Below are positions 55,211 through 64,000 of a stretch of DNA of 64,000 nt, piece by piece. Origin of the DNA: Asterias rubens (Eukaryota; Echinodermata; Asteroidea; Forcipulatida; Asteriidae). Below the pieces are notes generated by a model that saw only the letters and a program-made list of their open reading frames with translations, had not been told where the DNA came from and did not search any database. The translations under genes were made by a program, and so were the position numbers. The stretch lies in NCBI RefSeq assembly GCF_902459465.1, contig NC_047076.1, positions 7,324,146-7,388,145 on the forward strand, in the 5' to 3' direction. Every line of letters begins with the position of its first letter. Position 1 is the first letter of the stretch.

Positions 55211-55565
55211 TTAAAGGCACTGGACACTATTGGTAGTTACTCAAAATAACCGTTATCATAAAAACGTACTTGGTAACAAGCAATGGAGAGCTGTTGATAG
55301 TATAAAACATTGTGAGAAATGGCTCACTCTGAAGTAACTTACTTTCACTAAAATATTTGAATTGAATTCTAGACCTCAGGCTAAGGTCTCAAATTCAAGG
55401 CATCTGAAAGCACACATACTTGTGCGACAAGGGTGTTTTTTCTTCCATTGTTCTCTCGCAGCTTCGTTCACATTTTCACAGGTTTGTTATTTTATGCATG
55501 TATGTTGAGATAGACCAGGTATAGGAGACAATTACCAATAGTGTCCAGTGTATGCAGTGCCTTAA
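55211..55565. mobile_element. Family B TTAA MITE
   Basis: TTAAAGGCACTGGACACTAT at the left, with family landmarks GAGCTGTTGATAGTATAAAA and CACAGGTTTGTTATTTTATG, ending GCAGTGCCTTAA. Confidence 0.8.
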
Positions 55566-55672
55566 TATTAATGGGTAACTTAATACACAACAATCAACAG
55601 TCATTAAGAGTTGAGAGGAATGTACACACAATCATTTTGACCATAATCACTGTAACATTTTGTAGGCAAATA

Positions 55673-55793
55673 GAGGGGTGCATTTTCGCGGTCGTAACCA
55701 ATATAAAACTGTTTCAGTTGAACTTGACGTTGGTTGGTCACTGGCCATTGACCGAAACAGTAATTGGTATCAGCCGCGAAAACGCACCCAGAA
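55673..55793. mobile_element. Small hairpin MITE, about 120 bp
   Basis: GGGTGCATTTTCGCGG..GTAACCAATA faces AATTGGTATCAGCCGCGAAA then ACGCACCC, with GTTTCAGTTGAAC and GACCGAAACAG near the loop. Confidence 0.75.
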
Positions 55794-56069
55794 GAAAATC
55801 TTACTACAACAAGAACTTCATTTAACATTTCAAACGTCATGCACATTACAACCTACGTCATGCACATTACAACCTAACCTTTTTTAAAGTTAAAACTGTT
55901 AAAATTTGTTCTCATTTTAGTGGCGAGTTAAAAAGCAGAATGTTCTGTACAGCCGCCGAAAAATGTACACAACAATTTTAAAACTTCAAAGTTCCATGTT
56001 GAGACTTGGCCAAATATAGCTTATATACCGTATCGCAAATACTCGGTACGTGCGCTTCAGACGAGGAAC

Positions 56070-56145
56070 GAGGTGCATGCTGGTCTAGCTAGCGACCAAG
56101 TTTGATCTCTAGCTAGACCAGCATGCACCTCATTCAATAGTTAGC
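56070..56145. repeat. Perfect short hairpin
   Basis: AGGTGCATGCTGGTCTAGCT at 56080 faces AGCTAGACCAGCATGCACCT ending at 56131 around a 16-base loop; weaker outer pairing GCGCTT..AAGCGC-like continues. Confidence 0.8.
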
Positions 56146-56374
56146 GCTTGCGCAATGGGTATCTGCAAAGAGGTCTATTGCAAAAGTTGGTTATTTGACT
56201 CAGAAAACACAATCCATTTAAAACCATCACTAAATGGTGCACCGCCAGGGTTACAAAAAACAACCCTTCATCGCCGCCAGCAGCAGAAGAACAAAAATAT
56301 ATACAAATACAATAAAGACCCCTTGAATAATAATGAGGTCAACAGCCCCAAACAGTGCCCTCAACGGGTGTCAA

Positions 56375-56656
56375 TGAAGACCTTTTGACCTTGTTGGCAA
56401 ACAAACCGCGCTGGTCAGCATGGACGGCCGAAGTGTTGGCAAAACATCTTGTTAACAGATCAATGTGACAAAATTCAACATTTTAAATCACCTAAATTAC
56501 CTCACATGATTGGTTGTTTTGTTTCTAGCAAACTCAACCCTATTTTTCGAATATTTGTACAAACTGTGCTTTTGTTTTGCATTTATGGCTTTCCATAGTT
56601 TTCCCAGCCTCAGTTGGCAAAACTCGGGGTTGTGACATTGCCTTAGAAAGGTCTAT
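56375..56656. mobile_element. Family F MITE, diverged copy
   Basis: GACCTTTTGACCTTGTTGGC at the left and CCTTAGAAAGGTCTATC at the right. Internal matches to 44792-45066 include GGCCGAA, ACCTCACxxxATTxGTT and CATAGTTTTCCxAxCCTxxGTTGGCAAAA. Confidence 0.7.
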
Positions 56657-57888
56657 CATTGGCTGAGAGTTGCACGCAGCGCGTACACCACTGTATGACA
56701 CTACCTGAGGCGGCCACTGCAAGGGGTCTGTCTTTACATGAAATAAATATTAATAAAGACCTTAATAATACTATTCTACAATAAAATTTCATCACTCAAC
56801 ATTTAAAAACTTTGCAAAAAATATATATTTATAACTATGTACAGTCGTTGGCCGCCATGAACGGTAAACATAAAATAAAAAATAGATTTAAAGGGAGGGT
56901 ATACTTTTGGTAGTTCTTTAAACAAAATTACTTGTTTGTAACCACTGATAAAAACGACACCCTTTGAAGTAATGAAGTTTAGAGAAAAGGGTAATTTTTA
57001 CATCAACAGTTTAATCCGAAAAAGGCCCAACTCATGTATCTCATAGCACACAGTTCTACTGAACAAGGATGTCGTTTCCCTTTCATTATTTTCTTGCAAC
57101 TTCTAGGACCAATTGAGTCAAATTTTCACATGTTTTTTATTATGCATAATGTTTGGATACATCAAAGGAGGATACTGGCCTTTAGAAATTACAAAAAGTA
57201 TACCCTACTAGGTTTTGTAAAAAATCAAGCAATTAAACTAACACACAAAACATTATTCTACAAATATAATTTTCAAAGCAAAACAGCTTCCGGTTGGTGA
57301 TGAATGTGCCGCAAATCGCATAACACTCAGCTAAAACACTTTTGGTTGTTTTTCTTTCCCGTTTACAGGGCACGAAATAAAGAGAACGTAGAAATTCAGT
57401 TGCCTCAAGCTTAAAGTATAACCCTTTAAAGTCCATACTTCCTTCTTTGGTAACAGAACGACAACGAATTTATTGGAATCCAGTGTTGAAAAACCCATGC
57501 GGTTAAATCTCATTCTGCATATACCAGAAACAGACACAATTTCACTTACAGTTATGGTAAATAATTATTAATTTATTAATGGGTGACAGTACTTTTCAAC
57601 GATTACATCTTTCAAAATTATACACAAGTTCAATTTTGTCATGAGGAAAAGTAGTACTTGCAAATTCAAAATAACCACAAAGCTAAGGTGCACGAATCTC
57701 TGACGTAAACTAAACACATTATTTGCATTCGATATTTTCACGAGCATGTGACCATCTAATTTGGTGACTCTTTTTGCAGGATGTTAACAAAATAATAGAA
57801 TGTGGACATGTTGCTAAACTTCAGTCGCTTTCAAAGTATGATAAAACTTTCCACAACGATTATTTTGTCAACTCTTCCAATCCTGTCT
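56657..57888. other. Intergenic with a TTAA hairpin element
   Basis: 56888-57213 starts TTAAAGGGAGGGTATACTTT and ends AAAAAGTATACCCT. It contains CCCTTTGAAGTAATGAAGTT and AGGACCAATTGAGTCAAATT, so it is a distant relative of family B. The rest shows no gene. Confidence 0.55.
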
Positions 57889-59160
57889 TTAAAGGCAGTG
57901 GACACTATTGGTAGTCACTTTTGGTAGTTACTCAAAACAATTATTTACATAAAACCTTATACTTGGTAACGAGTAATGGGGAGCAGTTGATAGTATAAAA
58001 CATTGTAAGAAACGGCTCCCTCTGAAGTGACGTAGTTTTATAGAAAGACGCAATATTCCGCCACGATGTTGATTTCGAGACCTCAGAATTAGGTGTTTGA
58101 GGTCTCAAAATCCAGCATCTGAAAGCACACAACTTCGTGTGACAAGGATGTTTTTCATCAATTATTATCTTGCCGACGACCAGTTGAGCTCAAATTTTCA
58201 CAGGTTTGTTATGTTATGCATATATTATTATATGCATAATGTTGAGATGAGAAGAATTGTCCTTGACAATTACCAATGGTGTCCAGTGTCTTTAACAGGA
58301 CAAACAAAATACAATAGCCAACACACACAAAGATAGGCTGATGTATTACTATAATTGTCAAACTTGTGGATTCCCAGGTTTGCGTCTATCCAACTGCATC
58401 ATCTTCGACATGACACGGGCAGTGCTGACGTATATAGTGCTGACATAGGTAAGCATACTTTGTGGTTCATAAATAAAACATTCATTCTGAATTGCATGAT
58501 AAAACTTTCCACAACGATTATTCTGTCAGCTCTACCAACCCTGTAACTTTAAACAGGACACAAAATGTACAGGTTTGCAACTAGATACAGGTAGTGCTCT
58601 AGTGCATGACGTATATGGCATATTGGTGACGTAATATTCTTTGCAGTTTATGAATCACACATTCATTCTGAATTGCATGATCAAACTTTCCACAACGATT
58701 ATTCTGTAAGCTCTGCCAATCCCGCACTTTTTAACAGGACACAAATGTAGTCTACGCCCTGTACAACCACAGTAGGCCGTATTTTAAACTTTGGGATTCG
58801 CCAGGTTTGCATCTAGTGCATCAAGTGCGTCGCTGACGTAGCCAAGTTGCTGACGTAATAGGTTAATTCTTTGCAGTTTATGAATCAAACATTCATTCTG
58901 AATTGCATGATAACACTCAAGGATTATTTTGGCAGCTCTACAAATCCCGTAGGCCTACATTTAAAAGGACAACAATGTAGCCAACACCCTGTACAAACAA
59001 AGTAGGCCGTATTTACTATTGTCTTCCTTGGGGATTCCCAGGTTTGCGTCTCGTGCAATTGCATCATCTTTAACATGCCGAGGGCATTGTGCTGACGTAA
59101 CGCTGACGGACATAGCATTCTTTGCGGTCTATTGATAAAACATTCATTCCGAGTTGCATG
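57834..59160. repeat. Tandem array of 180-250 bp units with paired TGACGTA motifs
   Basis: Four diverged units are anchored by GCATGATAAAACTTTCCACA-type sequence at 57834, 58495, 58675, 58905 and 59155. Most contain two TGACGTA or TGACATA sites 20-30 bp apart, followed by TTCTTTGCAGTTTATGAATC. The first unit is split by a family B MITE. Confidence 0.75.
57889..58295. mobile_element. Family B TTAA MITE in the tandem array
   Basis: CTGTCTTTAAAGGCAGTGGA at the left and CAGTGTCTTTAACAGGACAA at the right. Other units of the host array read CTTTAAACAGGACAC here, which is the empty site and shows TTAA as the duplicated target. Confidence 0.9.
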
Positions 59161-59438
59161 ATAAAACTTTCCACAACTGAAATAAGAAAGCGACAAGTTT
59201 TAAAAAGTGTATTTCCCTACATGTACATTCAAAATGTAAATGTTTTGACGATTGGTAGGGATACAAACAAAACGCTAGGCCTAAGTGTTTAATGTTATTC
59301 TGAAAGCTTACTGATTATAAGCTCATACCATAATAATTTTCTATGTGAAATGTTTCCCTCTGAATTGAAATAATAATACGAGGTAGCTGTATATGAAAAC
59401 CTAAGAAACACACCAGAATATTTCAGTTGTTGTACAAT

Positions 59439-59814
59439 TTAAAGACATTGGACACTTCGGTAATATTGTCAAAGACCAGTCTTCCCACTTGGTGTATCTC
59501 AACATATGCACAAAATAACAAACATGCAAAAATTTGAGGTCAACTGGTTGTCGAAGTTGCGAGATAAAATAAAAGAAAAAAGACCCTTGTCACACGAAGT
59601 TGTGTGCTTTCAGATGCTTGGTTTCGATACCTCAAATTCTAAACTTGAACTTGAGATCTCGAAATCAAACTCGAGGAAAATTACTTCTTTCACTTCGGAG
59701 GGAGCCATTTCTCACAAGTTTTACACTATCAACCTCCCCCATTACTCAGTACCAAGTAAGGTTTTATGCTAATAATTATTTTGAGTAATTACCAATAGTG
59801 TCCACTGCCTTCAA
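59439..59814. mobile_element. Family B TTAA MITE
   Basis: TTTAAAGACATTGGACAC to GTGTCCACTGCCTTCAA; the right TTAA has one change. Confidence 0.85.
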
Positions 59815-60086
59815 GGACAGTTAGTCATATATTCTGAAAATAGTGCATGACTAATGCAGCGGCTTACAGTTAAATATTTCATGCATAAAGGTCGATCAAA
59901 CAATACCTCTAACAATGTCTGAGATTTATATGCTAGCTCTGGCATAGTCCGATGTAATACCTTTTTATGGAGAAAAAGTGAGTCAAGGTCGCAAACCAAC
60001 GTCACACACACACATTGTACAATTTCACACATTCCTGAACTCCCCCTAGATGGAACAGAGGGACCGCTTGTAGAAAACATTGGAGA

Positions 60087-60911
60087 TTAAAGGCATTGGA
60101 CACTATTTGTAAATACTCAAAATAATTGTTAGCATAAAAACTGACTTGGTAATGAGAAAGTGAGAAACGTTGATAGTACAACACATTGTGAGAAACGGCT
60201 CCCTCTGGAATAATGAGTCTTTGAAAATAAGGTAATTTCTCACTGAAATTAATATTTAAAGACTTCAGGCTTGAAGGTTTTTTCTTCTTTAATTATTCTC
60301 TTGCAACTTCGATGAATGAGTCAAAATTTGCACGGATTTGTTATTTTATGCTTGTTGGAATACACAAAGTGAGAATACCGGTGTGGCGGTTTCAACTTTC
60401 CGCTGTGTTCAGTTTTCCGAATGACCAAATACGGTAGCATTACGTCATGCGATGCCTGCGCACAGCAAGCGAAAGTAGTCCGTTTTTAGTGCCGTATTGA
60501 GACATCCATTACCCTCCGGTAGCTGTCATGGCGGCGTCCACGAGTCGAGTACAACTAGCGGCAAACGCGTGGATCGTATGAGTTGTTTTTTATGCAAGCA
60601 GAGTGTGACCTGCCTAAAGTTGTACCCATGAATACATGTAAAGATGGGGCAAGAGATTATGTGACTACACAGAAAAGAATCGTAATGTAAACAATTTGGG
60701 GGTCACTGCTGAGAGAACTACAGTACTCGCCAGGGTACTCGCGGCGGTATCTGACAGGTCACCCGGAAAACTGAACACGCCGGAAAGCTAAAACCGTTTG
60801 AGCAACGTGTCGAAATTTCCGGCTACGTCACCCGGAAAACTGAACACGGCGGAAGTCTGAACCCGCCACACCGGTCTTTGACAATTATCAAAGGTGTCCA
60901 GTGCCTTTTAA
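60087..60911. mobile_element. Family B MITE split by a 490-bp element
   Basis: TTAAAGGCATTGGACACTAT at the left; the right arm resumes at CCGGTCTTTGACAATTATCA and ends GTGCCTTTTAA. It shares its final TTAA with a family A fragment. Confidence 0.8.
60381..60872. mobile_element. Long-inverted-repeat element nested in family B
   Basis: GTGTGGCGGTTTCAACTTTC..TGTTCAGTTTTCCG at the left faces CGGAAAACTGAACAC..CCGCCACAC at the right (about 40 bp arms). The flanks share CCGG or ACCGG, a 4- or 5-bp target duplication. GTCACCCGGAAAACTGAACA occurs twice in the right part. Confidence 0.75.
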
Positions 60912-61035
60912 AGTAACACGTCAATTGCCTTGGATCGGTCGAGTCGGTTTTTGAAAAACGTTTGGAACAATTTGTTATAAAATGCAAATGTTTAGAAAGA
61001 TAGATAATTTAAAAGTAGAATAAGGCTTCCTTTAA
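60908..61035. mobile_element. Family A MITE, left arm only
   Basis: TTAAAGTAACACG, then TTGCCTTGGATCGGTCGAG to AAAAGTAGAATA, then truncation. Confidence 0.7.
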
Positions 61036-62226
61036 GGCTTCCGTGCGTGTGTTAAAAAGGTGTTTTTAAAAATAATTAAAGGACTGTAAGTCATCGAACA
61101 AAAACCATTAGTTTTGTTTAAAATGCTCATCAGTTATCAAGCTCGGACAATATGATAAGATATTTGAGGGAGTATTGGCTCTGAACAAAGCAAAACCGGT
61201 GTGGTCTCGACGTTTCGAACAGTATACCCTGCTCATCTTCAGGAGAAATAATCTGCTCGTATTCAGGGGGAAAACAAGTTTCCTGAACTGAAGACGAGCA
61301 GAGTAGACTGTTCGAAACTTTTTTCCTCTGCTCAAGTTGAGATGTGGAGAGTTCTTGGGCCCGTTGAGTTCGCCCTCCAAATAAAAATACCATCAGTGCA
61401 ATTTTAAAAAGGTCAAAGCACCACAAAAATGTCCCTACAGTACATGTAGATGTATGTACACCACTTGGCAAATAGGACCCTTTATTTGAGTCGGGGCATA
61501 TGCCATCTAAAATAACTCAAGTTGGATGTCAACAACCCCTAGGTCACAATAGGGGTGTCTATTATTATACTATTGCCGTATTGATATGTTGTGCAAATAT
61601 CTACATGGTAATACCTGCAATGCTATTCATGCCGAAATAATTTATGATGGATCATGACAAGTTGCCAAGGTATTATTATTCGAATGCTGGTACAACAACA
61701 TACATTGAATCGAAACATGTTCCGCCATTGGTCATGGTGACTGCATATATAGTGCAGCAACTAATGATTTCTTTTCACGCTAAAATGGAAAGATCAACAC
61801 TGATTCGTACGCGCGGCACTGAGGACTTGCCAAAGAACAACCTCCACAGATGAAGCGCCCTACTTAATGATATCATTTTCATGGTATATTGCTTACTGAA
61901 ATGGCGCCTATACGTACGCGCATTGTATGCGATCCCAATAAATAGATAGAGATCTTTAAAACAAACGACCTGGGGAAGTATTAGGGTCATTCCCGTACCG
62001 GCCCATGTGTTTGTTTTTACTAAGTCATAACCACATAATACATTCGTGTATACAGGTCAACTTTGTTTTGGTAAATTTTCTGGCAAAATCTGATTGTTTG
62101 ATACTTCAAAAGATCGAATGAAGGTACATATAATAACACGTCAAACTGCTATACATGCCGCAATGTGTAGTTTTCTTTCAAAGATCTATAACTATACCAG
62201 AGAGGTAGGCCTACATTTTATACGAA
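61036..62226. other. Intergenic, 3' side of TPR-TIR gene 3
   Basis: No gene supported. GAACAGTATACCCTGCTC at 61217 and GAGCAGAGTAGACTGTTCG at 61296 form a weak inverted pair. Confidence 0.4.
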
Positions 62227-62490
62227 TTAATAAAGACATTGTGTACGTTTGGTAATTATAACCCACTTTGTTTCAATACTTTATAGTTGCAGATTATATA
62301 CAAAAAAAAAAAATAACCTGTGAAAATTTCAGCTGCAGTAATAGTTTCCCATCAACCGTGGTACTTAGAAGTTAATAGTTTTCTCAAAATGCATCACATT
62401 ATCCAGAGCCGCTGTACTTCTTACACCAAGCATTGTTTATGACAGTAATTTTCAGAGTCATTACAAAAAACAAAACGTATACAGACCCAG
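62227..62490. mobile_element. Degenerate hairpin element downstream of TPR-TIR gene 3
   Basis: AAGACATTGTGTACGTTTGG at the left faces AAACAAAACGTATACAGACC at the right, a diverged TTAA-type MITE. Confidence 0.5.
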
Positions 62491-62788
62491 TGAACGATTC
62501 CCCTTGTATAGCAGAGCAAAATGCTATGCAAAATGTATCAGTTGCTATAGACTAAAATCATCATTTGCTGCTCAATATCACCTTTCATTTGCACAAAAAC
62601 TGTTCAGTCAAAATACTTTGCTATGAAATCGTTCCATGAGACCCTTTAAAAATGCTACATAAAACATTCGATCTGCAATGATATTTACACACAAGTAACT
62701 TTAGTAACATTGACCCAACTTGAGAATTGAAACGACGCAAGCTTGTGAAAATCATCTCTACCTGATTCGAAGCCCTCGCTTTCCACTG

Positions 62789-64000
62789 TTATGTCTGCCG
62801 GCAGATCGTCACGATCTCGTCCCAGTGTTCCTGTTTGACCTGCCCCTCTTCGCACTCCCTGACTGTCATATACCCAAGCTCTTCCGGTACGGGGCACTCC
62901 CTCACTTTGATGGGCAAGATAAACAACCCTTCCCTAGTGTTTGACACCCCTAGTGCCTGATTGATGGTGTATTTAGTCCACTTCCCCCCCGGGAGGACGA
63001 TCACACACCGGTAGCTCAGCTTCAGACAGTCCAGGATGTTGCCAGGGACCTCCCTGCCCACCATGAAGTCCCTCCTCTCGATACAACATCTAAGCTTGTG
63101 CTCCGATTCCAGCTTGTGGACAAACGCCACAGCCCATCTGCTGTTCTCCTCCGTGTGCCACACGAACAGATCAAACTGATAAGCGTGTCTCCCATTGGTC
63201 GGACCGGGTGAGCTCAGCTCCGACAACCTTCTCTTGGAGCAGGCACTCCAAAAGTGATAGTCCATGAGAATACGGACAAAGCCCGGCTTCGGGTTCGTAT
63301 TGTAATGCTCAAAATCATGCGCAAAATATGAATCACACTGGTCTTCCTCCAGAGGTGTGTCCAGCACCCTCTTACGTATTTCCTTCGCTTTCTCCAGCTC
63401 CGCCCGGCTCCCTTCAGGCTGGTTGTCCTTCTCCAGGCACTCAGCCCATCGCTGGTGGGTCAGTACCGGGTCAAAGAAATCATCCTGGTCGCAACGCACG
63501 GCCTGAACAAACTTGTTCAGTGCCTGGTTAGTCTCACCGAGAAGGAAGTATGCATATCCAAGATCCGAGAAGTCTGCATGGACCTCCTTGAACTTCAGAG
63601 CCTTTTCTAAGTCCGCTACGGCGTTTCGAAGCAACTCCTTCGTCTGCTCGTCTTTCACAGAAGCAGCCTCGTACATCTTGAGGTACATATCTGCTCGATA
63701 GCGATACCCGAACCGAGACTGTAGAATGTTCAAAGACTTATCAAGCAACTGCTTGGCTTCTTCGAACCTCTTCAGTTTAACATATTCGGATCCTACCCTA
63801 CGGAGTACAATCTCATGCTCTGGATGTATGCCAAGACCTTTCTCAAAACACTGATCCGGTGTGAGGCGGTACTCAGGCTTCTCTGGAAATACTTCAGCAA
63901 GACTCCGGTGCTCCGGATCGTGGTTGACAAGGATCCCAAGGAAGACCCAAGACAAGGCTTGGTAATCTCTTGAAGTGCTGATCATGGCCACTTGTTTGAA
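62789..64000 (-). CDS. TPR-TIR protein 3 (IFIT-like), C-terminal part, cut by the window end
   Basis: The frame is open from the window edge (64000) to TAA at 62789-62791, giving about 404 codons of the C-terminal two thirds. The GTG at 63991 is not a start, because coding similarity to protein 2 continues across it. Order: TPR-type helices (CFEKGLGIHPEHEIVLRRVG, FEEAKQLLDKSLNI, LGYAYFLLGETNQALNKF), the shared CSKRR/PGFVRILMDYHFW linker, then a TIR domain with FDLFVWH, ERRDFMVGRE, FILPIKV and EHWDEIVTICRQT. The position of Glu569 in protein 1 is Leu, and the BB-loop Pro position is Val. The N-terminal IFIT-like segment must lie beyond the window. The segment 63728-63975 is about 97% identical in DNA to gene 2, while the remainder is much more diverged. 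Confidence 0.9.
   Translation of the reverse strand, partial: FKQVAMISTSRDYQALSWVFLGILVNHDPEHRSLAEVFPEKPEYRLTPDQCFEKGLGIHPEHEIVLRRVGSEYVKLKRFEEAKQLLDKSLNILQSRFGYRYRADMYLKMYEAASVKDEQTKELLRNAVADLEKALKFKEVHADFSDLGYAYFLLGETNQALNKFVQAVRCDQDDFFDPVLTHQRWAECLEKDNQPEGSRAELEKAKEIRKRVLDTPLEEDQCDSYFAHDFEHYNTNPKPGFVRILMDYHFWSACSKRRLSELSSPGPTNGRHAYQFDLFVWHTEENSRWAVAFVHKLESEHKLRCCIERRDFMVGREVPGNILDCLKLSYRCVIVLPGGKWTKYTINQALGVSNTREGLFILPIKVRECPVPEELGYMTVRECEEGQVKQEHWDEIVTICRQT

Overview
This is a gene-poor, repeat-rich stretch of an animal nuclear genome. Three things point to a marine invertebrate deuterostome, most likely an echinoderm such as a sea star: TPR proteins resembling the interferon-induced IFIT family but carrying a C-terminal TIR domain, an intron-containing histamine N-methyltransferase-like gene, and dense families of short palindromic TTAA-flanked transposons with tRNA-derived SINEs. 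The taxon is inferred from gene and repeat content, not proven.

Protein genes. Three long, intronless, minus-strand reading frames encode TPR-TIR proteins: gene 1 at 18644-20518, gene 2 at 46399-48315 and gene 3 at 62789-64000 (cut by the window end). They form a dispersed same-strand array of an innate-immunity-type gene family. A histamine N-methyltransferase-like gene lies on the plus strand between genes 1 and 2, with three exons at 32132-32348, 34477-34803 and 35440-35822 and clean GT/AG junctions. One more likely coding exon, with a signal peptide or signal anchor and a strong splice donor, lies on the minus strand at 3385-3748. No other coding region is convincing, and I see no tRNA, rRNA or CRISPR.

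Mobile elements. A 2.47 kb Ty3/Gypsy-type LTR element (26978-29446) has an exact 5-bp target duplication but has lost reverse transcriptase, RNase H and integrase by internal deletion. A 4.04 kb LTR element (11714-15751) has near-identical LTRs and no recognisable gag or pol. A 2.35 kb element with about 160-bp inverted repeats and a 9-bp target duplication (20852-23204) looks like a non-autonomous Mutator-type element. A 4.5 kb interval (37851-42380) is bounded by GC-rich inverted repeats. Scattered throughout are at least 25 hairpin MITEs of several families, several nested in one another. Families A, B, C and D are flanked by TTAA, as in piggyBac-like elements.

Tandem repeats include a CCAA/CCAG microsatellite (5385-5990), a 245-bp satellite with dimeric higher-order structure (9810-11480), a 79-bp minisatellite that decays into a 32-bp one (39979-40705), and an array carrying paired TGACGTA motifs (57834-59160).

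The most interesting feature is the IFIT-like TPR-TIR array. Its members differ at key TIR positions, genes 2 and 3 share a near-identical patch that suggests gene conversion, and the 3' end of gene 1 is tandemly copied downstream of it. The three genes probably act in intracellular nucleic-acid or stress sensing and TIR signalling. That role is inferred from the domains only.
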